The notes: generated by a model not told the origin, from the letters alone. A stretch of DNA of 23,204 bases from Deltaproteobacteria bacterium (GCA_029939635.1 JAOZSN010000011.1:1-23204); one strand, 5' to 3'. Shown: positions 1 through 8,109, counted from the first letter of the stretch. Made by a program: numbers and translations.

Positions 1-792
1 ATGGATGCCTTGGAGGCTGGGGCGGTGGACTTTGTCTGCAAACCAGCCAGTGGCCTGGCCCATGGCCTTAAAGATATGATGATGGAGCTGCGCACTAAGG
101 TAAAAATCGCCGCCACTGCCAATGTCAGTCACTGGAAACATAAACGGGCCACCTTACTGCCTTCCCAGCAACAACGCCTGGGTAATCAGGCCCTGGCCAT
201 GTCCACCGACAAGGTTATTGCCATTGGTGCCTCCACTGGCGGCACTGAAGCCATTCGCCAAGTAATCACCTGCTTTCCGGCCACCATGCCCGGTGTGGTG
301 GTTGTCCAACATATGCCCCAAGGTTTTACTAAAAAATTTGCTGAACGCCTTAATACTCTCTGTGCCATGGAGGTCAAAGAGGCCAAGGATGGCGACCGCA
401 TTCGGCCCGGTCTTGTCCTTATTGCTGAGGGAGGAAAACACCTGCAGGTGCAACGCTCTGGAGGCACCTATATTGCCCGTTGTGCCCCAGGGGAAAACGT
501 CTGTGGCCACTGCCCCTCAGTGGAGGTCATGATGCAATCCATGGCCCAGGCTGTAGGAAAAAACGGGGTGGGCGTAATGCTCACCGGTATGGGCAAGGAT
601 GGAGCAGATGCCATGCTGGCCATGCACCAGGCTGGAGCCCGTACCCTGGCCCAGGATGAGCAATCCTCTGTAGTCTTTGGCATGCCCAAAGAGGCCTGGC
701 TTCGTGGTGGCGCTGAGAAATTAGTCCCCTTGGGAAGTATCGGCCAAGAAACAGTACAGCTGGCTTCTACCCTGAAGACACAGCCGGGCTGA
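1..792 (+). CDS. cheB: CheB chemotaxis methylesterase, 3' part (5' end outside window)
   Basis: CheB removes methyl groups from glutamates on chemoreceptors and deamidates glutamines, resetting chemotaxis after stimulation; it is cytoplasmic and activated by CheA phosphorylation of an N-terminal receiver domain. The visible 263 residues begin inside the receiver's last helix (AGAVDFVCKP, with the conserved Lys-Pro), so the phosphorylated aspartate and true start lie upstream and the Met at base 1 is probably internal. After a linker to about residue 68 the catalytic domain follows, with the full triad: Ser78 in GASTGG, His104 in QHMP and Asp200 in MLTGMGKDGA. The gene ends at TGA 790-792. No other che gene is visible; a cluster could lie to the left. 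The family call is secure, and only the missing 5' end limits it. Confidence 0.95.
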   Translation: MDALEAGAVDFVCKPASGLAHGLKDMMMELRTKVKIAATANVSHWKHKRATLLPSQQQRLGNQALAMSTDKVIAIGASTGGTEAIRQVITCFPATMPGVVVVQHMPQGFTKKFAERLNTLCAMEVKEAKDGDRIRPGLVLIAEGGKHLQVQRSGGTYIARCAPGENVCGHCPSVEVMMQSMAQAVGKNGVGVMLTGMGKDGADAMLAMHQAGARTLAQDEQSSVVFGMPKEAWLRGGAEKLVPLGSIGQETVQLASTLKTQPG

Positions 793-945
793 GGGGTCAG
801 GATAACAGTTGAAGATCGACCATCAAGGTTATTCTGACTACTTACAGTAAATATTTTTCCCTTCACTTTTCCCTGCTCTTTTTGATATTCTCAAGATTAT
901 TTACTTTCCTTACTGACCGTCACCCCAATCACGAGAATATAGTCC

Positions 946-1779
946 ATGCCCACCATTACTCTTTTTCTAGCCCTTTTCTTCAGCCTATCATCTATCACCT
1001 CTCCCTGCCTAGCAACCGACAGGTTTTCCTATAGCGAGCCTTCACTACTGGAGCTTGTCAACGACTCTACCATTGGCAATAAACACCAAATCAGGCCTTC
1101 TCAAATCTTTGATGAAGGCCATGATGAATACAGTGTTGCTGCCCTCTTTGCCCAACCAGTCTATGCCTCTGGTCATGCGACTACCCCCATCCAAGAAAAA
1201 GGCTACAGTATTGCTACCCTGCTTGCTCAGCCAGCCCCAACGAAACAATCTACCAACCAAGAGAGCATAGCTCCCCATTTGCTCGTCTCGGAGGAAACAA
1301 TCTATCATGTTGGGGCAGGAGATGTGCTGGACATTCAGGTGTGGGGGGAGGCAGACTTTTCGCGCCAGGTTACTGTGCGCCAGGATGGCTTTATTACCCT
1401 GCCCCTTATTGGCGATATTCACGCGGCCCAGCAACCAATTACCTTGATCCAGGTTCTCATCCAGCAACGCCTGGCAGAGCTGGTCAACGACCCCATGGTT
1501 ACCATCACCTTACAGGAATGCAACAGTCGTCATTACTACATGGTGGGAAAGGTGGCCCAACCTGGAGAATATGTCATCACCCGCCCCATCTCCATTCTGC
1601 AATCCCTGGCCAGAGCAGGAGGTTTTCAGGAGTGGGCCCGACGTGACGCCATCAAAATCATTCGCCAGATTGATGACAGACAGGCCATCATCACCTTTAA
1701 CTATGAGGCCTTGGCACAAGGTGATGCATCATTAATCAGCACCATGCTCATAGCAGGTGATACCATTATTATTGAGTAA
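946..1779 (+). CDS. Exported polysaccharide-export protein (Poly_export/SLBB, Wza-like)
   Basis: This family forms or lines the outer-membrane/periplasmic channel through which capsule or exopolysaccharide leaves the cell. The 277-residue protein has a hydrophobic N-terminal signal (residues 1-23, likely cleavage after Cys-Leu-Ala). There is no good lipobox, unlike classical Wza. Residues about 118-190 match the Poly_export domain (YHVGAGDVLDIQVWG, then QDGFITLPLIGDI), and residues about 195-270 match an SLBB domain (YYMVGKVAQPGEY, then a GG turn). It ends in the usual GDTIIIE. Between signal and domain lies a 90-residue linker holding two copies of a ten-residue motif, YSVAALFAQP (62-71) and YSIATLLAQP (87-96). 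No glycosyltransferase, Wzc or other polysaccharide gene is adjacent, so the exported glycan is unknown. The start is the first Met before the signal; no clear Shine-Dalgarno precedes it. Confidence 0.88.
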   Translation: MPTITLFLALFFSLSSITSPCLATDRFSYSEPSLLELVNDSTIGNKHQIRPSQIFDEGHDEYSVAALFAQPVYASGHATTPIQEKGYSIATLLAQPAPTKQSTNQESIAPHLLVSEETIYHVGAGDVLDIQVWGEADFSRQVTVRQDGFITLPLIGDIHAAQQPITLIQVLIQQRLAELVNDPMVTITLQECNSRHYYMVGKVAQPGEYVITRPISILQSLARAGGFQEWARRDAIKIIRQIDDRQAIITFNYEALAQGDASLISTMLIAGDTIIIE

Positions 1780-1803
1780 AGATATCAAGTAGATACAAAA
1801 GAC

Positions 1804-1821
1804 ACCGCTCCACCTAGCGGT
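1804..1821. terminator. Short hairpin between convergent genes, possible weak terminator
   Basis: ACCGCT (1804-1809) and AGCGGT (1816-1821) form a perfect 6-bp stem with a 6-base loop, midway between the stops of the exporter gene (1779) and the AI-2E-type gene (1862). Read on the minus strand it is followed by GTCTTTTG, a poor T-tract; on the plus strand there is none. It could end transcription from the minus strand. The stem is short, so the call is tentative. Confidence 0.35.
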
Positions 1822-1861
1822 CACTGACCGATGAACCATTGTGAAATAATGCTATGTGCCA

Positions 1862-2950
1862 CTACGTATCTACATCGTCGTAGGTAACAAACTGTTCATA
1901 ATTCTCAACATAGATGCCTGACAGGGTAAGGAACCCGGTGATGATGAGGGGGCCGTAAATAATGCCGAGAATACCAAAGACATTAAGGCCACCCAGGATG
2001 GAGAGAAAAACAAGGATGGTATGCATCTGTACCTGGTTGCCCACCAATTTTGGTTTGAGCAGATACTCGATAATCATGGAGAGAAGGATATAAAAGATTG
2101 CCAAGCCCACACCCTGAATAATCTGCCCCTGGATGATGAGTAACACTGCGGCGGGCCCCAAAATAGCACCAATACCAACAATAGGTAAAAAGGCAAGTAT
2201 CCCCATGATACAGCCCCAGAGTAACGGTGAACCAAGACCAAGGGCAGCAAAGGCCAAGCCGCCCAGCACACCTTGGATAACCCCACAGATACCATTGCCC
2301 ACTAAAATAGCACCAGCAATCTTCTCAAATTTACGAATAAGCAGACGGTCATGATTATTGGGCAATGGGGAGAGATGGAGGAGAAAATTGACCAGCTTAT
2401 CCTGCTCAATGAGCAGAAAAAAGATAATGAGGATCATCATCATAAATTGCAGGATAAAGGTAATAATACTCCCAGCCCAGAGCGAGGCCTGGGTATAGAT
2501 AAACTTGGCAATATCGGTACTGAAATTAGACAGGGTACTGGTAAACTCCTCCAGCTTCAGGACAATACCATAGCCAGCCAGTAAATCCTCAAGACGGATA
2601 AAGACAGGATTATGTTCAATATAGACGGTAACTGTCTCGGCGATATTTGTGCCTCGGGTGGCCTGAAAAAGTTGATACGCCTCAGAGGAAAGGGCAGCGA
2701 CAAAGAAAATAAGCGGCACAAAGACTAAAACAACAATCAGGCTACAGGTCACCAACGAGGCAAAATTCTTCGCAAGATGACGGGACAGGTATTGATAGAC
2801 TGGTTGAGACAGAGAGGTGAGCAAGTAGGAGAGAATAAGCAAGGATGCAAAGGGCCACAGCAGCCGCAGCATCAGCAGGATGGAAAGAAAAAAAAGAAAT
2901 ATAAAATAAGTCAGCACCAGGCTGTTTGGTCGTCGTGATGGCATGGGCAC
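1862..2950 (-). CDS. AI-2E / PerM-family integral membrane transporter
   Basis: Members of this family (formerly UPF0118) are inner-membrane proteins with about seven to eight helices. A few export autoinducer-2 or act as Na+/H+ or lipid-related permeases, but most are uncharacterised. The 362-residue protein has the typical layout: two N-terminal helices (about 13-55), a third near 65-90, a soluble region (about 90-165), then a hydrophobic C-terminal half with GVIQGVLGGLAF, LPIVGIGAILGP and the family's YLLKPKLVG and GILGIIYGPL motifs. The first codon used here is GTG at 2950; an ATG two codons on (2944) is equally possible, and neither has a recognisable Shine-Dalgarno. A near-consensus promoter (2991-3019) lies upstream, back to back with that of ilvE. 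Substrate cannot be told from sequence. Confidence 0.9.
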   Translation of the reverse strand: MPMPSRRPNSLVLTYFIFLFFLSILLMLRLLWPFASLLILSYLLTSLSQPVYQYLSRHLAKNFASLVTCSLIVVLVFVPLIFFVAALSSEAYQLFQATRGTNIAETVTVYIEHNPVFIRLEDLLAGYGIVLKLEEFTSTLSNFSTDIAKFIYTQASLWAGSIITFILQFMMMILIIFFLLIEQDKLVNFLLHLSPLPNNHDRLLIRKFEKIAGAILVGNGICGVIQGVLGGLAFAALGLGSPLLWGCIMGILAFLPIVGIGAILGPAAVLLIIQGQIIQGVGLAIFYILLSMIIEYLLKPKLVGNQVQMHTILVFLSILGGLNVFGILGIIYGPLIITGFLTLSGIYVENYEQFVTYDDVDT

Positions 2951-2990
2951 ACAAGGGGGAGGATAAGTACTCTAAGTAAAGAAAAAAATT

Positions 2991-3019
2991 ATTATAACAG
3001 ATATCGTGCCTAAAGGTAA
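2991..3019 (-). promoter_or_regulatory. Candidate sigma-70 promoter for the AI-2E-type gene
   Basis: On the minus strand a perfect -10 box TATAAT (plus 2991-2996) is preceded at 17 bases by TTACCT (3014-3019), a weak -35. Transcription would begin near 2984, about 35 bases before the gene. The -35 has only about three consensus bases, so an activator or another start is possible. Confidence 0.45.
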
Positions 3020-3029
3020 CGCTTTACAG

Positions 3030-3058
3030 TTTACGAGATGCAGATAATCCGCTATATT
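3030..3058 (+). promoter_or_regulatory. Candidate sigma-70 promoter for ilvE
   Basis: TTTACG (3030-3035), 17 bases, then TATATT (3053-3058): four and five of six consensus positions with ideal spacing. The predicted start near 3065 gives a leader of about 54 bases containing an uninterrupted run of eight C (3080-3087). Its -35 lies about 10 bp from that of the divergent promoter, so the two may share regulation. Confidence 0.5.
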
Positions 3059-3118
3059 TTTTTGCTTTCCTAGGAGTTACCCCCCCCTCCCTCAAACCAG
3101 ACAGAAGACTGCTAAATT

Positions 3119-4189
3119 ATGGAAATCTCGATCACCCAGGCCTTGCCTGCAGAACTTAAACAAAAACCTGACGAAAACGCCCTTGGTTTCGGTGCCTACT
3201 TCTCTGACCACATGTTCGTTATGCGCTATAATGATGGTAAATGGCATTCGCCTGCCATTAGCAAATATGGCGAATTCTCCCTTGACCCAGCCGCTATGGT
3301 CCTCCATTACGGCCAGGCCATCTTTGAGGGACTCAAGGCCTACCGTGGCAAGGACAATAAAACATACCTGTTCCGCCCCAAGGAAAACCTGGCCCGTTTA
3401 AACCGCTCGGCCCAGCGCATGTGTATGCCAGAGCTTGATATTGAGCTGGTCTACAAGGGAATTAGTACCTTGTTGGGAATTGACCGAGACTGGGTTCCTT
3501 CTGCTCCCGGCGCCACTCTCTACATCCGGCCCACCATGGTGGCCTGCGAGGCTGGGCTAGGGGTCCGTCCCGCCAAGGAATATCTCTTTTTCACCATCCT
3601 CAGCCCGGTTGGTGCCTATTATCCTGAAGGGTTCAACCCGGTAAAAATCTTTGTGACGGATAAGTATGTCCGGGCAGTACGGGGTGGAGTGGGCGAGGCC
3701 AAAACTGCTGGTAATTATGCCGCCTCGATCATGGCTGCGGTGGAGGCCCAGAGCCAGGGCTTTACCCAGGTTCTTTGGCTTGATGCCTGTGATCGCCAAT
3801 CGGTTGAAGAGGTTGGCACTATGAACATCTTCTTTGTCATTGATGATGAAATAATTACCCCGCCCCTGAATGGATCCATACTGCCCGGCATCACCCGTGA
3901 ATCAGTTATACAGTTATGCCGAGACCAGGGTCGTACAGTCACCGAAAGGGCTATCACAATTGATGAGGTATTCCAGGCCAATGATGAAGGCCGCCTGCAA
4001 GAGGTGTTTGGCACAGGGACCGCAGCAAGTATTTCACCGGTGGGCTCTCTGTTCCATAAAGACAGAGAGTGTTGCATCAACCATTGCAACACCGGGCCCC
4101 TCTCCCAACAACTCTTTGATGACCTGCAGGCCATTCAGTATGGCTATAAGGAAGATCCATATGGCTGGGTAAGCTGTTTAGGTGATTAG
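3119..4189 (+). CDS. ilvE: Branched-chain-amino-acid aminotransferase
   Basis: This PLP enzyme carries out the last step in leucine, isoleucine and valine synthesis (or the first in breakdown), moving an amino group between glutamate and the branched 2-oxo acids in the cytoplasm. The 356-residue length and motifs fit the longer eukaryote-like type II group of fold-type IV aminotransferases: LHYGQAIFEGLKAYR (62-76), RPTM (137-140), the PLP lysine Lys195 in GEAKTAGNYAAS, EVGTMNIFFV, GSILPGITRESV and GTGTAASISPV. All key residues are present. The gene stands alone between its promoter (3030-3058) and a long hairpin (4218-4253). The start ATG lacks a strong Shine-Dalgarno; the nearest AGGAG (about 45 bases upstream) is too far away. 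Identification is secure. Confidence 0.96.
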   Translation: MEISITQALPAELKQKPDENALGFGAYFSDHMFVMRYNDGKWHSPAISKYGEFSLDPAAMVLHYGQAIFEGLKAYRGKDNKTYLFRPKENLARLNRSAQRMCMPELDIELVYKGISTLLGIDRDWVPSAPGATLYIRPTMVACEAGLGVRPAKEYLFFTILSPVGAYYPEGFNPVKIFVTDKYVRAVRGGVGEAKTAGNYAASIMAAVEAQSQGFTQVLWLDACDRQSVEEVGTMNIFFVIDDEIITPPLNGSILPGITRESVIQLCRDQGRTVTERAITIDEVFQANDEGRLQEVFGTGTAASISPVGSLFHKDRECCINHCNTGPLSQQLFDDLQAIQYGYKEDPYGWVSCLGD

Positions 4190-4217
4190 TGCCTTATAAA
4201 AATTTTCAGTGGCTCGG

Positions 4218-4253
4218 GGTTAGGCTGAAGGTACTACAACCTTCAGCCTAATC
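4218..4253 (+). terminator. Long hairpin downstream of ilvE, probable terminator
   Basis: A perfect 13-bp stem (4220-4232 with 4239-4251, loop of six) extends by a G-U and a G-C pair to 4218/4253. It begins 28 bases after the ilvE stop and precedes the next gene by about 90 bases. No T-tract follows (TCACTTATG), so it may work as a factor-assisted terminator or as a 3' mRNA stabiliser. Confidence 0.55.
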
Positions 4254-4339
4254 ACTTATGTACCTATCCCTTGACTTCCTTCCCAAAGCAGCGCACTATA
4301 AAACGGTAACCATTACTTTTACCTTGCTCCGTCCAGACC

Positions 4340-6217
4340 ATGATGATGCAACCCGCCACCGGCTTTCGCCAGGAAATTGCCTTTGAGGAACTCCTTAACG
4401 CTGAGGAGATAATTCTCATTGTGGATGATGATCCAGATATCAGCGAGCCCCTGGCTGAATACCTGGAGGAAAGCGGCTTTACTACGGCAGTTGCGGCCAC
4501 GGCCAAGGAGATGAGGGAAATACTCAAGAAGCGCAATGTTGCCTTGGTGCTGCTGGATATCGGTCTGCCGGATGCTGATGGCGTCACCCTGATCCCCAAC
4601 CTGATCCACCATCATGCTGATACTGCTATCATCATGCTCTCAGGTATTGCTGATATCCATGTGGCCATTGATTGTATCAGAAAAGGAGCCGATGATTATC
4701 TTGCCAAACCTGTAAAGTTCAACGAGATCTTCATCGTCATCAAAAAGGTGCTGGAAAAAAGACGCCTTGTCTTTGATAACCGCCAGTATCAACAGGATCT
4801 TGAGCAGGCCAATTTCCGCTTCAAACTCCTCCACCAGCTTTCCTTAAAAATAAACAGTATCTACCTCGACACCACCGAACTTGATCGGCTCTTACATGCC
4901 ATCCTGGTGGGTATCACTGCTAATGAAGGCTTACGTTTCAACCGTGCCTTTCTAGCCCTCCTTGATGAAGATCAGCACATCCTGCAAGGTCAATTGGCCA
5001 TCGGCCCAGACTGCCGAGAACAGGCGGCGGCCATCTGGGCTGATATCAAGGAAAAGGAACTTAATTTTAGTGCATTACTGGGCAATATGGAGGAATGTAG
5101 CTGTGGTGACTCGGAAAACAGCATAAAAGATATTGTTAAACGCCTCACCTTCCCCACCGCAGATAAGGAAAATATTTTTATCCGCTGCGCTGAACAACGG
5201 CGCAGCTTCGTGGTCAAAAAAGGTGTATGTGATATTCCTGTGCCCCAGGAAATCATTGATCTGCTGGATGAAGACAGCTTTGTGGTGGTACCCCTCTTCT
5301 CACCCAGCCGTCCTTTAGGGGTCATCATTGCCGATCATTATGTCACCAAGCAGCCCATTGACGCAAATAATGTGACAATGCTGGAACTCTTTGCCAACCA
5401 AGTCAGTGTGGCCATTGAGCATAGCCAGCTCTACCGTAATATGCAGCAAAAGATCAGCGAACTGGAACAGGTGACCCATGAGCTTGACCAGAACAAGGAT
5501 CTGCTGGTGGCAGCAGAACGTTATTCGGCCTTAGGTCAGATGGCAGCCCAGATGATGCATGTTCTGCGCAATCCCATCACCTCCATTGGCGGCATCAGCC
5601 GTATCCTCTCAAAAAAAATCGACAACCAGGTCTATGGCAAATACCTGGATGTCATGATCAAGGAGACCAGCCGCCTGGAAGAGACCTTGGGAGACCTCTT
5701 TGATTTTGTCAGTCGGGCCAAACCAGAAAAAGAGGTGGCAGAAATCTATCCCCTGTTGGGCAAAACCTTACGTCTCATGCAGCCCACCATGTTAAAACAA
5801 AATATTGATTGGAATCTGGAGCTGGATGAGGCAACGCCATATGTCAATATGGATGTGCGCCAGATGCGCCAAATGTTGTTGCATATTACCCGCAATAGTA
5901 TTGAGGCCATGGAGGAGGAAGGGAAACTCTCGGTACGTGGTTTTGTAGAAGATAAGTGGGTTCATATCCACATCCTTGATAGCGGCCGTGGCATGTCTAA
6001 AGCCAACATAATCCGGGCCCGAGAACCCTTTTTTACCACCAAGACCTATGGCAGTGGCATGGGTCTGGCCATGGTGGAAAGAATCATCGCCAACCACGAC
6101 GGCACCTTCTCTCTACAGCGCTCTGACGCTGGCATGCTGGCCCAGCTCAAACTCCCCATTCAGGAGGCAGGAGAGAGGAGACAGAATATAGAAGACCGCA
6201 GACAGGAAGTAACATGA
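4340..6217 (+). CDS. Hybrid sensor: N-terminal receiver, GAF domain, histidine kinase
   Basis: This is a cytoplasmic two-component signalling protein of 625 residues with no membrane segment. Residues about 24-142 are a receiver (acidic cluster Asp29-31, phospho-acceptor Asp73 in LLDIGLPD, Ser101, Lys123-Pro). A helical linker leads to a GAF-type sensor domain (about 175-362) with Cys252-Ser-Cys254. A coiled coil (about 365-395) joins the HisKA region, with His407 in HVLRNP, and an HATPase domain with Asn519 (N box), DSGRG (547-551), EPFFTTK and GSGMGLAMV. The receiver-first order means the kinase is itself driven by a phosphorelay. The residue after His407 is Val where an acidic residue is usual. 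The last 17 or so residues are encoded by a 7-base repeat (6165-6206). ATG codons at 4340, 4343 and, further on, are candidates; I use the first. Ligand and partners are unknown. Confidence 0.9.
   Translation: MMMQPATGFRQEIAFEELLNAEEIILIVDDDPDISEPLAEYLEESGFTTAVAATAKEMREILKKRNVALVLLDIGLPDADGVTLIPNLIHHHADTAIIMLSGIADIHVAIDCIRKGADDYLAKPVKFNEIFIVIKKVLEKRRLVFDNRQYQQDLEQANFRFKLLHQLSLKINSIYLDTTELDRLLHAILVGITANEGLRFNRAFLALLDEDQHILQGQLAIGPDCREQAAAIWADIKEKELNFSALLGNMEECSCGDSENSIKDIVKRLTFPTADKENIFIRCAEQRRSFVVKKGVCDIPVPQEIIDLLDEDSFVVVPLFSPSRPLGVIIADHYVTKQPIDANNVTMLELFANQVSVAIEHSQLYRNMQQKISELEQVTHELDQNKDLLVAAERYSALGQMAAQMMHVLRNPITSIGGISRILSKKIDNQVYGKYLDVMIKETSRLEETLGDLFDFVSRAKPEKEVAEIYPLLGKTLRLMQPTMLKQNIDWNLELDEATPYVNMDVRQMRQMLLHITRNSIEAMEEEGKLSVRGFVEDKWVHIHILDSGRGMSKANIIRAREPFFTTKTYGSGMGLAMVERIIANHDGTFSLQRSDAGMLAQLKLPIQEAGERRQNIEDRRQEVT
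6165..6206 (+). repeat. Heptamer array A (consensus AGACAGR), inside the kinase 3' end
   Basis: Six contiguous 7-base units: AGGCAGG, AGAGAGG, AGACAGA, ATATAGA, AGACCGC, AGACAGG. They form the last codons of the hybrid kinase, and because three units equal seven codons they give a heptad-like tail (ERRQNIE, DRRQEVT). The last unit AGACAGG (6200-6206) can pair with CCTGTCT (6228-6234) around the stop codon. Confidence 0.7.
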
Positions 6218-6236
6218 AAAACTCTTACCTGTCTCA

Positions 6237-6252
6237 GCCCCTGCCCCCTGCC
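6237..6252 (+). repeat. Heptamer array B (GCCCCTG), left arm of inverted repeat around the FliK-like gene
   Basis: Two GCCCCTG-type units plus two bases lie immediately before the ATG at 6258, where a Shine-Dalgarno would be expected. With the preceding GTCT (6231-6234) the segment 6231-6251 is an inverted copy of 8027-8047, with 19 of 21 bases matching. Confidence 0.65.
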
Positions 6253-6257
6253 TTTTT

Positions 6258-8024
6258 ATGAAAATCAGTGACATCTTCCACCTTGTCCAGACAGAGGTGC
6301 CAGTTGCTGAGACAGGTAAGCAGGTGGCAGTCAAGCCTGTGCAGGCTGCTGTCCAGATTGGCGGACTTTCTCTCCAGCTTGGCCAACTTCTGCAAGGCGA
6401 AGTGGTGGCCAGCCCCCAAAAAGGCTTAGTTGAACTCTTAGTGGGCACGGAGCGCTTTACCGTACCCTTACCCCAGACAACGGTACAGAGTGGCCAGAAA
6501 ATCTGGCTCCAGGTACAGGCTGATAGTCAGCAAGCCATCCTGGCTCCCGCTGGACAGAATGGCGCCATACCCGCCCTGCTCAAAAACCTGGCTGGCATTC
6601 TTCCCCACCTGCCAGACCTAGGCCACGAGTTAGCAGCCCTTAAAGAGCCAAATCTACTCTTTGCTCCCCTAAGCGCTAAACAAAGCGCCACCCCACCTGC
6701 TGGCCCGAAAACAGCAGAGACAAGAATAGGGAACCCCCAAAGCCAAACCAACCTGGAACCCTCCCTACGACTCATGGCCAACATGGCCGGCCTTGGTGCC
6801 GCAGATCCTGCTCCAGAGCTAGCGACTAAACTGATTGGCCTTTTCCAAAACAAATCAGGCATGGATTCCCTCCATAAATTACTCAGTTTTTTCATGACCC
6901 CACGCCCAGTCACGGCAGGTCAACAAGGCATTACGACGGGATCGCCACAGGTGCAGATGCTCTCCATTCTAGCCCAGAGACTTCCTGCAACCGAGGGCAG
7001 TCTGGCTCGCCAGGTTCTTGGCGATGACACCTCCTTTTTCAAGGCTCCTTTGACTGCGGAAAACAGATCTGGGCCTGCCCTTCCCCCAGGAGATCAAACA
7101 CTGTCCGCGAACACAAAGCCTGAGGCATTGCTCGATCTTGCTCGACTGGCTGGTGTACCTGTCTCTAAAGATGTCTCCCTGCCAGCGCTCTATAAACAAA
7201 TAGCCCATTTGTTTCAGGCCTCCGGGCAGACCGAGACGGTACCCAAACTCCTGAACCTCCTGTCATCCCTACCGCTCCCTGCACCTGCCTCACCAGGGCT
7301 CTCCCTGCTCTTACCCCTGGCCGAACTTCTCCCCCAGCCATCATCAACCACTGGCCCAACAGTATTACAGCAGCCCTCAGTTCCCCTCCCCACAGACCTT
7401 GTACCTCTGCTCACTCTGGCCTCAACCAGCCTTGATGCCACACCAAAACCTGCTATCATCCACCTCCTCTCCATGCTTGGCGGCAAGACCTCCTTACAAG
7501 AGATGGGTATGGATCAGGCTGGCCCTGTCAGCAAAGGAGGAGAAGAATTACCTGTTCCCTTACAAAAACTGGTCAACCTGCTGGAAACCCACAGTGTAAT
7601 CAACCGTGAACCTGCGGTGAGTGGCCAATCAGACTTGCTCTTTCTTCCCTGTTTTTTTTCAAGCCAGGCTGGCTGGGGTGAATGGTTTTGGCGCCAGGCC
7701 AATAAAGAAGAAAGTGATACCAAAGAATCTGCCCAGGAAGAGCTCTTTTTCTTTCTGGAAATGACCATCCTCGGCCCACTCACCTTCCAAATTTCCATGA
7801 AGGAAAAAATGATGAATGGAACCATCACCTTAACAAGTGAGAAAACAGCTGATTTGGTCACCAGCCTGCTTCCAGGGCTATGCCGCCGCCTGGAGAACTT
7901 AGGCTGGCATGCCCAGATACGCTGCCAAGTCAAAGAACTGAACCTATTACAAGAGATGAAAGATTCTTTACAAGGCAATGTTGCTCAGGGAGAATCACAG
8001 AGTTTGGTTGATGTGCAGGCTTAG
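6258..8024 (+). CDS. fliK: FliK-like flagellar hook-length control protein
   Basis: FliK is exported through the flagellar type III apparatus and measures hook length, then signals the switch to filament export through FlhB. The 588-residue protein has a folded-looking N-terminal part (about 1-100, with GLVELLVGTERFTVPL), a long proline-, leucine- and serine-rich middle (about 100-440) and a compact C-terminal domain (about 495-575: GPLTFQISMKEKMMNGTITL, then LLPGLCRRLENLGW) that resembles the Flg_hook domain. The overall disorder-plus-C-domain layout fits the family; the sequence between is not conserved and cannot be checked by eye. No flagellar gene or FlhB-like partner is next to it. No Shine-Dalgarno precedes the ATG; a GC-rich heptamer array is there instead. 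It could instead be a FliK-domain protein of non-flagellar role. Confidence 0.65.
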   Translation: MKISDIFHLVQTEVPVAETGKQVAVKPVQAAVQIGGLSLQLGQLLQGEVVASPQKGLVELLVGTERFTVPLPQTTVQSGQKIWLQVQADSQQAILAPAGQNGAIPALLKNLAGILPHLPDLGHELAALKEPNLLFAPLSAKQSATPPAGPKTAETRIGNPQSQTNLEPSLRLMANMAGLGAADPAPELATKLIGLFQNKSGMDSLHKLLSFFMTPRPVTAGQQGITTGSPQVQMLSILAQRLPATEGSLARQVLGDDTSFFKAPLTAENRSGPALPPGDQTLSANTKPEALLDLARLAGVPVSKDVSLPALYKQIAHLFQASGQTETVPKLLNLLSSLPLPAPASPGLSLLLPLAELLPQPSSTTGPTVLQQPSVPLPTDLVPLLTLASTSLDATPKPAIIHLLSMLGGKTSLQEMGMDQAGPVSKGGEELPVPLQKLVNLLETHSVINREPAVSGQSDLLFLPCFFSSQAGWGEWFWRQANKEESDTKESAQEELFFFLEMTILGPLTFQISMKEKMMNGTITLTSEKTADLVTSLLPGLCRRLENLGWHAQIRCQVKELNLLQEMKDSLQGNVAQGESQSLVDVQA

Positions 8025-8026
8025 CT

Positions 8027-8041
8027 GCAGGGGGCAGGGGC
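8027..8041 (-). repeat. Heptamer array B', right arm of inverted repeat around the FliK-like gene
   Basis: Two GCAGGGG units, the reverse complement of GCCCCTGCCCCCTGC at 6237-6251, begin three bases after the FliK-like stop codon. The match extends to AGAC (8044-8047) after two differing bases. Confidence 0.65.
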
Positions 8042-8049
8042 AAAGACTC

Positions 8050-8098
8050 ACAAACAACGAACAGCAGAATATCGAACTAGAAATATCGAATGTCGAAG
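8050..8098 (+). repeat. Heptamer array C (consensus RTCGAAY)
   Basis: Seven contiguous units: ACAAACA, ACGAACA, GCAGAAT, ATCGAAC, TAGAAAT, ATCGAAT, GTCGAAG. They fill much of the 138-base gap between the FliK-like gene and arfB, and abut the GC-rich array at 8027. There is no reading frame through them. Confidence 0.7.
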
Positions 8099-8109
8099 GC
8101 ATGATGCTA

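Noticed and set aside
1818..1830. CGGTCA-C-TGACCG palindrome
   Set aside because: Overlaps the hairpin at 1804-1821 in a convergent gap with no promoter to regulate; probably incidental.
4271..4302. TTGACT and TATAAA upstream of the hybrid kinase
   Set aside because: The boxes are 20 bases apart, too far for a normal sigma-70 promoter.
6231..8047. Insertion sequence or transposon around the FliK-like gene
   Set aside because: The inverted arms are present, but the enclosed gene is not a transposase and no target duplication is visible, so only the repeat is reported.
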